Source: Thermomucor indicae-seudaticae
Lineage: Eukaryota; Mucoromycota; Mucoromycetes; Mucorales; Lichtheimiaceae
Assembly: GCA_000787465.1 (NCBI GenBank)
Contig: JSYX01000575.1
Span: 1 to 22,821 of the forward strand
Length of the DNA stretch: 22,821 bases
Reading direction: 5' to 3'
The position numbers and the translations under genes are program-made. Shown piece by piece: positions 1 through 9,662 of this stretch (within the stretch, counting starts at the first letter, position 1; every line of letters begins with the position of its first letter). The notes under the pieces are model-generated. The model saw only the letters and a program-made list of their open reading frames with translations. It was not told where the DNA came from and ran no database searches.

Positions 1-743
1 CTTCATATCCTTTCGCAACCGCTGACCCCAATACCGTTCGTACTCATCGTCCTACTCTTCAGTCAGGATTCCTGTTTCACGCAACGCAATTTTTCTTTTC
101 TTACCTTAAAAGGAAGAAGCTTCTGTTCGTCTTCTTCCTGTGCTGTTCGTCCACTAGTTGGCTCGTAGTGGCCAATGGCGAGTAATACCTGGAGATCGGA
201 ACATGCTGTCCATAGTGGGTCGTTGCCTGCGGCAAAAAGACGAGGAGACACGCGGACAGTGTATTTATCCGTCTGGGCAGAGAGTTGCTCATACTCTTCA
301 AGGCTTTGCGGGTAGACTAGCTCTTGTGTGTCATTGTCTACGAAAACCTTGTCTGCCGGGGGCAAGAGATCAAGAAGATCGTTCATTTCATCTGGTGTAA
401 TTGACTCCGCAGCACCTGTGATCATCGCCTTCATGACACGCGTCCGTAAGTCACCAAAATCACAATGATCGATCTGGATTTGTCTTATACCTTCAAGTCA
501 ACTTCAGTTAGGACACTGTCGGAATCTTGCAATAGATCGTTAATGTCCATGGTGATTCCTTTATTGTGTGGTAAACAACAGAGAGCAGGACAAAGCTGCA
601 TAAACGCGGGATTCAAATTTCAGGTACTCTAGGCTGGCCTGACTGCGCTTGACCTTGTGTCTATGCGATCGTTTTCCATAGACTTTCATTTTCGCTTGCT
701 TTGCAACGTAACTATCTGGAAACTCTTTCGATTTCTTTGTCAT
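1..743 (-). CDS. ASX-homology (ASXH/DEUBAD-like) domain protein, 3' end outside window
   Basis: Spliced model with exons 743-628, 515-491, 428-105 and 51-1; introns are GT-AG and phases agree (2, 0, 0). It encodes 172 residues so far and continues past the left edge. The N-terminus is basic (KVYGKRSHRHKVKRS, residues 20-34). After it comes the pattern of the fungal ASX homology domain (Pfam PF13919): SQASLDVLTEVDLKAMI, then LLDLLPPADK, then LFAAGNDPLW and LQVLLAIGHYEP, and DDEYERYWGQ in the last exon. In animals this domain (ASXL/Asx) activates the BAP1 deubiquitinase on chromatin; the role of fungal versions is poorly known. Exon 2 is only 25 nt. An ATG at 551 could open a shorter reading frame, but it lies in intron 1 of this model and would lose the first conserved part of the domain. 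Family assignment rests on motif pattern only. Confidence 0.62.
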
Positions 744-865
744 CTTTATTACTCGACACTGCTATGTTTCTCTTGCATTTATAAAGAATCTTTATTAAAA
801 CAAGGTTGCTCTACATATGAGCACGATATGCGTACGTTCTAGATACAAAATTGAAAGGCTCCATC

Positions 866-1457
866 CTACTGTAGCTTGAAATTGCTGAAACTTGGTTGTT
901 GCGATATCGCACGCAGCTTTCTGAGATACAGCATATAATACAAAGTATAGGTAAGAAGGACACTGGTGTTTCTACATTGTCATCCCAATAGCTGCATCCC
1001 ACCATGATGGGACAAACGTCACCAGCTTCATGTGAACTAAACGACAACGAATGCCAGAACTAGCCTCCGTTTATCCTATGACACTGCAGCAATTAGATAA
1101 AGCGAGATGTTATGCAGTCAAGAAAGGAAATAAGACAGCTACATAGCTGCGAGATACGCTTACCGTGCACCAGCATTTATCGACGTAAGAGAAAGCGCAG
1201 CTGGGTCTATGGAATAAGCTGTAAACCTTTCATGTTGTGCATACTCATCCTGGATGGCAGGCTGCGTCCAGAAATCAGCAACTCGCCGTCCTCCGCTATT
1301 ATCTCAAGGGCTGTGCTGTGCGTAATATGAGACCTAAAACTGCGGGTAATTTTTTGCTGTAACCCAAACATGTTTGAAACTACTATGCAGTATCTTTGGT
1401 TCATACGAAAACCCCACTGCAAGGCGTAAAGAACACCCTTTTGAAAATTGAGGACAT
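866..1457 (-). CDS. Tentative small five-exon gene, unknown family
   Basis: I do not recognise this protein. A spliced model closes in phase: exons 1457-1407, 1356-1245, 1206-1164, 1059-976 and 920-866, giving 114 residues. The donors are GTATGA, GTATGC, GTAAGC and GTAGAA; the acceptors are ACAG, ATAG, CTAG and TCAG. The middle reads like real protein (ALEIIAEDGELLISGRSLP, then MNPAALSLTSINAG), and the C-terminal half contains FVPSWWDAAIGM. The start ATG at 1457 is followed by a basic, hydrophobic stretch (SSIFKRVFFTP) that could be an organelle-targeting presequence. The gene would be divergent from the methionine sulfoxide reductase gene. Splice sites were chosen to keep the frame open, so the ends and single exons may be wrong; a pseudogene or chance assembly is possible. 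Confidence 0.3.
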
Positions 1458-1718
1458 TGCCGCTACTAGACTATTGGCACACTACCCTTTTTATCGCTCC
1501 TGAAAGCCAACACATAAAAGTGCTCTCTTTTGTCACAATCGCTTGCATAGCTGGCCTTCGCGATTCTGGCTGTTAAGCAAACGTGTATGTCAGGATTTAT
1601 GCTTATGCCTAAACTTGAATGATTCTAACAGTCATGGCGGCTTATTAAGGGCCTTGATTTCGGTTACTGCTGGAGAAATTCAAAGTCCGAGTCTGCGATC
1701 GCGCAATCGTGAGAAACC
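1458..1718. promoter_or_regulatory. Likely divergent promoter region upstream of msrA
   Basis: This 261-bp gap lies between the start of the tentative small gene (minus) and the upstream start of the methionine sulfoxide reductase gene (plus). I see no convincing coding exon in it. If the small gene is not real, the region is simply the msrA 5' flank. No specific factor site stands out. Confidence 0.3.
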
Positions 1719-2669
1719 ATGTCGTCTTTTTTATCTCGCGTTGCGTTACTCGGTGCACACTTTAACAGTAGACCGGCAGCAGTTTATCGTCATTTTTCAG
1801 TGAAAACCATGTCAGAGAAAGCTACATTTGCAGCAGGCTGCTTCTGGTTGGTGGTTTCACGTTTCTGAGCAAACAAAGATCTAAACATGATCGCGCAATC
1901 AGGGGTGTTGAGCATTTGTACCGAAAGCATTTCAGTAAAGATGGCATAACGACCAAGGTTGGCTATACTGGTGGACATGCTGAAAATCCAACTTATAAAC
2001 AGGTAATGGATGGCTTTTTTCTTACTCCTTCCCTGTTGCTTAGTAATCACGATACGCTAGGTCTGCACCGGAACAACGAACCATGCTGAAGCACTGGAAA
2101 TCACTTTTGATCCCAACCGCGTCTCATATGAAACTCTTGTTGAATTCTTTTATCGGATGCATGGTAAGACAGTGATTGTCCATCTGCTATACGTTTAGTT
2201 GTTTAATTTTTATTTTGGCACAGACCCTACGACGCTGAATGCACAGGTAAAACAACGACTACAGGCTGCCAAGATATACGGAACGAGAGCACTCATCACT
2301 ACGCATATAATCAGGGTCCTGATGTCGGTACGCAGTACCGGTCTGCAATCTTTTATCATTCGCCAGAGCAAAAGGCTGTGGCTGAAAAGGTCACGAAAGA
2401 AGTGCAAGAGAAGCATTACAAGGGACAACAGATCGTGACACAGATCGTACCTGCTGGCACCTTTTACGATGCCGAAACTTATCACCAGGTAAAGATAGGA
2501 GAATGTCGAAGGGAGACAATCTCACACTGAACGTTGCTTTATCCAGCTTTATCTGGAAAAGAACCCCGAGGGCTATGAGGTATGAACAGAGTAATATATG
2601 ACCAAGTCAAAGATGGTGCCTAACGGCTATATACCTTTTTAGTGTCCTACACACTTCTTGAGATGGTAG
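1719..2669 (+). CDS. msrA: Peptide methionine (S)-S-oxide reductase MsrA, seven exons
   Basis: Reduces methionine-S-sulfoxide in proteins and as the free amino acid, using thioredoxin. Exons are 1719-1846, 1903-2002, 2061-2163, 2224-2246 (23 nt), 2315-2488, 2547-2579 and 2643-2669; all phases fit, giving 195 residues. Family signatures appear in order across the exons: [15 protein letters not shown] with the catalytic Cys, [44 protein letters not shown], and the C-terminal [10 protein letters not shown] with a likely resolving Cys. The first intron splits the Trp codon of the catalytic GCFW motif. Two in-frame ATGs exist. The one at 1719 adds 30 residues rich in Ser, Arg and hydrophobics with no acidic residue, which looks like a mitochondrial presequence. 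The ATG at 1809 starts directly at the core and would give a 165-residue cytosolic form. Convergent with the F-box gene, 196 bp away. Confidence 0.95.
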
Positions 2670-2865
2670 ATATCTTTATTACGAATAAACATGTAATACA
2701 CTGTACAATATACTAAACTACATGGTTTGTATGTACAATGGTATGGTTAAAATCTGCGGTTAATACATCATGCTAGTAATCGATCTGGGGTTGGATATCA
2801 TGGAAGCTTGGTAGGATCAGGGTGACTGCTACATATAAACTCGAGCTTTTTGAGCCGCGATGGAC

Positions 2866-4324
2866 TTATGTCAAGGAGCATTCCTCGAGGTAGACGTACT
2901 TGATCCTCCTGCAACCCGTTAAACACACACTCGTGCACCCACGAATAGCCATAACCTGTAAGGCTGGCGCGCGTTGCAATACCGCAGATAAGGCATGAAA
3001 ATCTCGGGCATGGACCGATAGATACTGCCAGTCGAGACGGGAGGTGACCATGACCGGATGACTTTCTTGGAGTTCAAGGGTCGCGTATTTCAATTTTCCA
3101 GTGTCATCTACAGGATGAAGCTCCACTAGTTCGCGCAGACGCCTTGTGCTCGTATGAACGTGAGCATAAGCAGCAAACTGCCATCCTTTGGCGGCAATGC
3201 ACAACGTCGTCAGTCTAGGACAAGATGCTTGGATGGCAGCAAGCAGTATATCCAGATTGTAGTTATCGGCTTGTTCTATTCCAAGACGCTGTAACTCAGG
3301 GCAGCGTGAAACAAGTCTTAAGAGTTGTTGTTCTTTGTCCAGGTTGTCACCGACGGATAGTTGCAGCTGAGTCAAGGGCAAATCATGATCGATGGATGGT
3401 AAGGGAGATTCGGGCCGAATACCGGTCGTTTTATAAGTCAGGCATTGAAGCTTTGGACACGTCTGAGAGATCACTCGCAGTATCATCGCCAGATCGACTC
3501 CGTGCACATGATGCAGACTTAGTGTGTGCAATGCTGAGGTCAAAATGGGCACCAAGTAGATCTCTGGTGCGCAAACATGGACGTTGACGAGTTCTATATT
3601 AGAGAGCAAGAACTCTGTTTGTATAATACAATAAAGGAAGTTCTTTTTGATTCATACCTATGGCTTCAAGTCGTTCAAGCCTTAATCGATGAAGCAACAA
3701 AAAGGGGGCCCAGCTATGACTTGCGTTGTAAAAGTGCCGTAATTGAACGCGCCTGACCCGCCGTAAAGCAGTAACACGCTCATGCGCGGCCTGCATCCAT
3801 TGGTTTATCCTGCTGTATTGGAACCTTGGACCTGTCCAGTCCAGGTCATGCCAGACAGCAGGCCAATCAAACAAGAATTCCCGCCACGCACGACAGACAC
3901 CGGTGCAACGTATTCGATCGCGAAGCGGAAGAAATGAAAAGATGGTGCAGAGAACGTGATAAGGCAGGGCAACCATCAATCGACCACCGCGAAATCTCTC
4001 ATAGTACTCGGTCAGCGCTTGGATTGATAATTCCGCGAGTTTTGAATAGTGAGGATCCCAGCGTGACACCATCTTCATTGCTTCTCGATACACACGCGCT
4101 GCATCCTCCACCTGCTTCCGCGATACCAAGACTTGGAAGAGTCTCAGGTATCCTTTAGCATGGTCTGGTGCCAGGCGGATCATACGCTCAGCTGCATTCT
4201 GCGCTGAACCGTAGTGCTGACGACGCTCACATACTGTAACCCAGGCATCCAATAAAGGGGTCAAGATGGAACTAGCACTTTTTCGTTTCTTTAATGCATT
4301 GACGGGTTCTTCTGTGCTAATCAT
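2866..4324 (-). CDS. TPR/F-box/leucine-rich-repeat protein, Dia2/Pof3-like
   Basis: Probable substrate receptor of an SCF (Skp1-Cullin-F-box) ubiquitin ligase. Exons are 4324-3658 and 3593-2866, with one 64-nt intron in phase 1, giving 464 residues. Residues about 22-112 form helical TPR-like repeats (AWVTVCERRQHYGSAQNAAE, then KGYLRLFQVLVSRKQVEDAA). The F-box follows at about 119-160 (LPYHVLCTIFSFLPLRDRIR, CRAWREFL). The rest is an irregular leucine-rich-repeat array (LERLEAIELVNV, CPKLQCLTYKT, CPELQRLGIEQ, CPRLTTLCIAA, ALQVMAIRGC, RIKYVYLEEC). TPR plus F-box plus LRR is the domain order of yeast Dia2 and fission yeast Pof3, which act at the S-phase replisome, but LRR F-box proteins are numerous in some fungi and orthology cannot be claimed. 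The frame is open upstream of 4324 but has no earlier ATG. Confidence 0.88.
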
Positions 4325-4491
4325 GATGAAAATAAGGTGCGAAAGGGAAAAAGCAAACAAAGGAACAACATAAATATCTCGGGGGCGAATGGGCCAATCA
4401 TCCGTCAATTTTCAAGTCCACATGGCTGCTTTCAAGAAATCGACTGGACATTCTGTTTTTTTTCCTGCGTTTCCAAAAAGTGCATGAAATT

Positions 4492-5334
4492 CTATCGACT
4501 GCTGGTAATCGTAGCACGTTGATTCGCCAACGACAAGTAAGCGTTCCATCCCAAAGCCACCAGGTTCGTTACCATCAGGCGATGATTTAATGGAGTAAAA
4601 TAAAAGTTGCAGAATTGAACCGCAGGCCATATCTATTTTATGACTTTGTCAATCCATGTTTCCCTTTCAATTCACCCTTTCTTTTCTACCTTGTAGTTGG
4701 CCAGAACAGCGGCCACATAACCTCGCTCCAGCTTGATTCTGATGTGTGCCACCGACTGGCCTTCAAGCAATCCCTGACCCGTAAAGAACACTAGATAACC
4801 ACCCCGTTAAAGAAGTCCCCCTCTCTCTCTCTTTTTTCAGTTGGCCAACATACCACCAATGAATACCGGCGCACACAAAAACTGATCGACTGCCACTCTT
4901 TTCAACAGTGCTGTATCTCTCACACTTAGCGCGCAATAGTATCACTGGAGAAAGAGCTTGCTGTACATACTCGTGAAGGGCGTGGTCCCTTTGACGTTCA
5001 GTTCCAAAAACCGGTACCAGTGGCTCAAGAGTGGCCCAGCCACAACACCGCCAAATACCGTCATGCGGCATGTTCTGATCCACTCATGTTGCTTTAATCC
5101 GTTACGTTCAACAATCTGTTGCGCAATCACATCGCCTTGTAATCAAAATATTAAACGCTTGGTCCAGTCTGTGTGTCTACGTGTGCCTTTGTACCTGTCC
5201 CGAAAAGGAGTGCTATACACCAACAAGTTTTAGGCTCCACCCGGACAGATACAACAAAAATCCATATTACCTGTAGTTGCACACTGAGTCAAGATAGGAT
5301 GTCGCGAAAGGACTCGGCTGTACCAACTCCACAT
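4492..5334 (-). CDS. SYM1: Mpv17/PMP22-family membrane protein (Sym1-like), six exons
   Basis: Four-helix integral membrane protein of the Mpv17 family, placed in the mitochondrial inner membrane for Sym1/Mpv17. Exons are 5334-5271, 5212-5195 (18 nt), 5135-4971, 4910-4854, 4790-4690 and 4632-4492; all phases close, giving 181 residues (human Mpv17 has 176). Family motifs in order: MWSWYSRVLSRHPILTQ at the N-terminus, LLFGTGDVIAQQIVE spanning the microexon, GLKQHEWIRTCRM, GPLLSHWYRFL, the KGTT turn, RVAVDQFLCAPVF, GQGLLEG, and the C-terminal signature IWPAVQFCNFYFTPLNHR with WNAYLS. Resemblance to Mpv17 itself is good (IVERNGL, KGTT). The 18-nt exon is needed: without it the GTGD loop is lost. 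Intron 4 contains a (CT)6 run at 4821-4832 on the plus strand. It sits between the RNR small subunit gene and the F-box gene on the same strand. Confidence 0.93.
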
Positions 5335-5877
5335 CTTTTGGGATCAAATCAGAACAGAAAACTGAGTCCTTTATATGCGTTCGGTTACTGAGTTTCCGCG
5401 GAAAATCGAAAATCCATCTGTGTTAACCTGAACCAGCTTATTGGAAGAGGGGTTGTCAGCGTTAGCAAAGAAGCATCACAGATTTGTCCACATGGAAATT
5501 CGTCGTTTTCAACTACCTCGCTCATATTCATTTGCCATTTTATCCTAAGCGAAAGATAGCGAACTCCTCTATGGCTAGTCAGATAGTGGCACTACATGTT
5601 TCATTTAATGGTTTGTTTCGTCAAATGCGTCCACGACTTACTGCGAGTGACTCTCAGTTCAAGTTACAAATGTCTTAAAAAGTTCAACCAGATAATGAAG
5701 TAGAAGCATAGCCAAATGTTTTATATACAGATATGATAGACGTTCATAGAAAGAACAACGTACGCGGTAATGCTAAGATAGAGAGGGAGTATGAAATAGA
5801 GGAGGGGGATGAGCAACGCAAAGAGAAGAAAATGACATAAAATGAGACAACTACATGTGCGTATGGTTGTGGATGGA
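5335..5877. other. Intergenic: RNR small-subunit 3' flank and SYM1-like 5' flank
   Basis: 543 bp between two minus-strand genes. Reading frames of about 60 codons occur on the plus strand, but they show no family motif or composition that would argue for coding. The part near 5680-5870 is A-rich on the plus strand and would hold the 3' UTR of the upstream gene. I see no RNA gene or repeat. Confidence 0.5.
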
Positions 5878-7094
5878 TTAGAAGTCGGCATCCAAAGTGA
5901 ATTCCTTTTCAGCAGGAGCCTTGTTCATAACGCCAGCACGCTGGTAGTCAGAGACGCGCTTCTCAAAGAAGTTGGTTTTGCCTTGGAGCGAGATCATATC
6001 CATGAAATCGAAGGGGTTTGTGGAATGGTAGTGCTTGTCAATACCAAGGGCGACCAAAAGACGATCGGCCACAAACTCAATGTATTGGCACATGAGCTTG
6101 GCGTTCATGCCAATCAATGACACAGGAAGAGCATCGGTCAAGAATTCTTGTTCAATCTGGACAGCTTCGGTGACGATGTTCTTGATGCGCTCAGGCGAAG
6201 GTTGGTTACGCAAAAGAGAGAACAAGAGACAGGCAAAATCGGTGTGCAGGCCTTCGTCACGAGAAATCAGTTCATTGCTGAAGGTCAAGCCAGGCATAAG
6301 ACCACGCTTCTTGAGCCAAAAGATGGACGCAAAGGAACCGGAAAAGAAGATGCCTTCCACAGCAGCGAAAGCAACAAGGCGTTCAGCAAAGGAGTCGTTG
6401 GAGGAGATCCACTTGAAGGCCCATTCGGCTTTCTTCTTGATGCAAGGGACTATAACAGGTAATCATTAATCAAAGTTGCACAAACAAAAGACGCGAACGC
6501 GTCGCGGTCGCGTGGAGGAGAAGGGAAAAATTTTCTGCTTACTGGTTTCAATCGCGTCAAAAAGCATGGCCTTTTCTTGAGGGTCCTTAATGTAGGTATC
6601 AATAAGCAAGCTATAAGTTTCAGAGTGGATGTTTTCAATCATGATCTGGAAACCATAGAAGCACTTGGCTTCAGCGATTTGAACTTCATTGCAGAAACGC
6701 TCGACAAGGTTCTCGTTCACAATGCCGTCAGAGCTGGCAAAAAACGCAAGCACACGCGAGATAAAGAACCGTTCGTCCTTGGTCATCTTGTTTTCCCAGT
6801 CATTTTGATCCTTGGACAGGTCAATTTCTTCCGCAGTCCAGAATGAAGCTTCAGCCTTCTTGTAGAATTGCCAGACCTGGTTTTTTTAAAAGCACCGTTA
6901 AGAAAATAGGTATTCAGGTCTGGTCCCCACTAACGACTTACTTCGTGGTACTTGATGGGGAACAAGCAGAATCGCTTGGGATTTTCCTTCAAGATCTCTT
7001 CTTCTTGATCGTCAATTGGTTTTCCGATCGTCGACTGATCTTTGTCATTCAGAGACATATTGGCCAGTTGGTTAGAGGCTTCAGCAGCAGTCAT
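5878..7094 (-). CDS. RNR2: Ribonucleoside-diphosphate reductase small subunit (R2)
   Basis: Class Ia RNR small subunit; carries the di-iron/tyrosyl radical cofactor for dNTP synthesis. Exons are 7094-6942, 6876-6543 and 6449-5878, phases 0 and 1, giving 352 residues. The di-iron ligands are visible: D101 (SSDGIVNEN), E132 and H135 ([10 protein letters not shown]), E194 ([10 protein letters not shown]), E228 and H231 ([10 protein letters not shown]). Y139 is the radical tyrosine. The C-terminus is FTLDADF, the conserved tail that docks on the large subunit. The N-terminal extension is short (about 35 residues before [15 protein letters not shown]) compared with human RRM2. The frame stays open to 7163, but only a GTG lies there, so the ATG at 7094 is the start. 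A cell-cycle-type MCB palindrome lies about 160 bp upstream, and similar sites occur in intron 2. Confidence 0.98.
6491..6513. promoter_or_regulatory. CGCG-rich cluster with MCB core inside RNR2 intron 2
   Basis: Within the 93-nt second intron there is a run of CGCG hexamers: ACGCGA (6491-6496), ACGCGT (6497-6502), TCGCGG (6502-6507) and TCGCGT (6508-6513). ACGCGT is the MluI cell-cycle box core bound by MBF in yeasts. Function inside the intron is inferred only. Confidence 0.35.
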
Positions 7095-7528
7095 TGTAAA
7101 AGAAGACGGAGATAGTGATGAAAGAGAAGTAAGAAAAGAAGCAGGATGCTGTGGGTCAGCCACAAAGAAATTCGTCCTTTAAATATGCTTGCGGATCTGA
7201 CAAATGGCTTAACCATTTCAGATGCCTTTTTTTTCTTTTCGCGACTATACGCGACACGCGTGTCGGGCCGCGAATGCAAACCAAAACACATCTGGACTAC
7301 GACTCGGAGAAAGACGCCGATTACGTATATCCTTCCGGATGAATGTTCTCAGCGCGCGAGCAACAAAAACGTCTCCACTCACAACAAATGCAGGACAACA
7401 GCAGTTACTATGAAAACGGAGATTTATCATGGATTGATGGTGAAACGCAGAAGAGAGAGTGTGTCTTTATAATGGAGTGCACTTATGCAAGAATGGGATG
7501 AAAACATTGTTTAGAGGTATATTACTAA
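7095..7528. other. Intergenic: RNR2 5' flank and mannosyltransferase 3' flank
   Basis: 434 bp between two minus-strand genes. It holds the RNR2 promoter with the CGCG palindrome (separate entry) and a T-rich run at about 7227-7240. Frames of 60-108 codons crossing it on the plus strand are mutually overlapping, low in recognisable motifs and partly antisense to RNR2 exon 1, so I do not call them genes. Confidence 0.5.
7252..7265. promoter_or_regulatory. MCB (MluI cell-cycle box) in a 14-bp perfect palindrome
   Basis: CGACACGCGTGTCG is a perfect inverted repeat centred on ACGCGT (7256-7261), 158-172 bp upstream of the RNR2 ATG. ACGCGT is the binding core of the yeast MBF (Mbp1/Swi6, Cdc10/Res) complex that drives G1/S genes, RNR genes among them. 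Flanking sequence adds another CGCGA just before it. Regulation by MBF in this organism is inference. Confidence 0.6.
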
Positions 7529-8971
7529 CTATTGCCAGTCTCTTTCTGTGATGAGCCAGTCAGTCCGTTTGGTCCCTGTGATCTTTAGAAACTCGGGCGT
7601 GCAGCTATACCAATGCTCATCTGAAAAAGGCCGGCGTATTAGCTTGGGGCCATAATTAAAGTCAAGACCAACCAAACATACCGAAGCTGTCATTGGGGTC
7701 ACATGAACACTTTTCAGCTGGCATCCATTCTGGTTCGCGAGGACATTGACCCCAAGGGTTATGAAAGTAGCCAATATCATAAAACCAATGAACTTCAGAC
7801 TTTTTGAGCATCAGAGCAGCAGCAATGCTATGAACTGGAGCATCTCCCCACCTATGAAAGTCAAGTGTTAGCGAAGAGCCAGCGTACAACCAAACAAATA
7901 CAGTACCGTTCATAGAAGAATCCTCCAGCACGATCAAGATAGTTAAAGTAATCAAGATATGCTTGGGATCGCAGGAATGCCAGAGATCCTATCTCAAAGT
8001 TGCTCCAGAAATGGCAAAGATTGTAGGACTCTCCGCCATCATTGGTAACCCAGCTCATGAGGCTTTCAGGATCATCCTTGGGAATGATATGCTGAGGATA
8101 TTCTTTCATGAATTGCTTGACTGTATCCCAGAGCGTCGGGATGGTTTCCGCATATTCCTTGATCGACACGGTCCAGCCTACCCAGGTTGTTATTATTCTG
8201 GTTTATGTCGCCACTATCGCATCTGATATCATACCATACTTCAAACCCCTTTCGCGCATGACTTGGAAAGGATCGTAATCAATGTCGCATGAAAACTGTA
8301 CGTGAGGTTCAACTCGCCTAACACAAAACTAGATGAATAAAAATGAAGAGAGGCCGGTTACTTGTGCAAGACACGACTTTTTTTACCAGTAATAATCATA
8401 GCCATCTAACAAAGGATGCCGGAAGAAGAATCCGCTCTGGAATCTATCAAGAAGCTCTAGTCAACGCTTCCTCTTGTACAATACATCCGGAGACTTACCG
8501 ACACATGTGCCGATAGGATTCACTGCCACCATAAATGACGCCTTGTTGCGCCATGGTCTCACGGGTTTCGCGTGCCTTTTCCTGATCAATCCAATCCGGG
8601 TAACCCCACATTGTCTCGTTCAACACGCCATAAAAGGTTTCACCAGATGCAAGACCTGTGGTGTATCTTTTAAACGTATCGTCGAATGGCTCGTTGTTGA
8701 GAAAAATCCATGGATAGTTGAACTTTTTGTTGAACCGGTCTTCGAGCTGCCGCATTGTCTCACGCATGGACCGGAGATCGCTGTTGCGTACCAGAACAAC
8801 AAAGGCCGCATTTTCACGAGTGCCATTGTGAGCAACAATCGGCTTCCGTCGGAATGTCGGATCCCGAGACGTCCAAGAACCGTTCCGTTGGGCAACCAGA
8901 ATAAGGGTGAAGAGAAGTGTTATGGGTAGCAGAACCAGGAGTATCGTTCGACCTAGCCGAATTGAGATCAT
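7529..8971 (-). CDS. GT15 alpha-1,2-mannosyltransferase (KRE2/MNT1/KTR family)
   Basis: Golgi type II membrane enzyme that adds alpha-1,2-mannose from GDP-mannose to O- and N-glycans. Exons are 8971-8499, 8443-8387, 8317-8235, 8177-7907, 7851-7682 and 7620-7529; phases close, giving 381 residues. Residues 9-27 form a signal anchor ([19 protein letters not shown]) after a short cytosolic tail, followed by a stem. GT15 signatures in order: [64 protein letters not shown] (187-194), [13 protein letters not shown] with the invariant Glu (E266), [36 protein letters not shown] and CSCDP near the C-terminus. The stem is short and the protein is close to the minimal Kre2/Mnt1 catalytic length. Which KTR subfamily it belongs to cannot be told from sequence alone. 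Confidence 0.96.
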
Positions 8972-9662
8972 TGCGTGGCAAACAGAGGGGACAGGAGGAG
9001 GAGGAGGAAGAAGAAACGGCGGGTTTCACTATGCATGAAAAAGTCACGGCACTGCTGGCATGTTACCATATCGAGTGTTGCCAAGAGCTTCCTGTCTTAC
9101 AGAAAAGCCACCTATCATCCTCCACTTCGGTCTCATGGCTGATATTATGATACGGTATATAAACTGGGTGCGTGCTTTTGTTGCTTGTAGCATGCGCAAT
9201 TGACAAATAAGAAACAGAAAAAATTTCCCGCTTTTCTGCAACACTGTCGTACAAAGTTCTGCTCCTCCGATGCTTCCGTTTCCATATTGCTTAATGCGGA
9301 ATCCATTCTCGCATTCCACTAAGGCGCATTTAATTATATTCCGCTCTACTAGCTTACTGCTCATAGAAATATACGCCGAAGCTAATGGTTATTAAATGTG
9401 CTCACTATATGCGCGTAGCTTCAAAGCTAGCAGAGGTTGTCGCTGCATTGTCAGGCAAAAGTGGTTTTATTGTTGCTATTGTGTATGGTATGCTCAAAAA
9501 TTTGGCGGATCTAGTAGTTTTTTGTTCTTTGTAATCATACAGATCTCCGGTTAACGCCGAAGAACCGGCAATAAGCATTAAAGGGCTTTATCGCATATGC
9601 ATTTTTTTTATCAATAAAGGTCTTGATTTTGTACAAGCTGTGTTTGAACTGCTTTATGTAAT
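8972..9662. other. Intergenic: mannosyltransferase 5' flank and OTUD6 3' flank
   Basis: 691 bp between two minus-strand genes. A purine run at 8993-9016 (GGA/GAA triplets on the plus strand) becomes a pyrimidine tract just upstream of the mannosyltransferase ATG. A 106-codon minus-strand frame (9364-9044) starts with ATG but shows no motif and no convincing splice partner; it could at most be an upstream ORF. The stretch 9400-9660 is AT-rich with no coding signal. Confidence 0.45.

Noticed and set aside
561..656. Read-through of exon 1 of the ASXH gene to a stop near 561
   Set aside because: A donor at 627 and acceptor at 516 join the frame to the conserved VLTEVDLK segment; the read-through peptide has no family resemblance.
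3225..3587. 120-codon plus-strand frame
   Set aside because: Fully antisense to the leucine-rich repeats of the F-box gene, whose own frame has clear repeat structure.
4821..4832. (CT)6 run as a microsatellite or promoter element
   Set aside because: It lies inside an intron of the Mpv17-like gene and is short; no special meaning assigned.
5484..5678. 64-codon plus-strand frame in the gap before RNR2
   Set aside because: No family motif, short, and no splice-consistent extension; treated as chance.
7095..7163. N-terminal extension of RNR2 by 23 residues
   Set aside because: The frame is open to 7163, but the codon there is GTG; the first in-frame ATG is at 7094, and the extension would fall in the likely 5' UTR.
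9044..9364. 106-codon ATG frame on the minus strand upstream of the mannosyltransferase
   Set aside because: No motif, no convincing splice partner, and composition unlike neighbouring exons; at most an upstream ORF.
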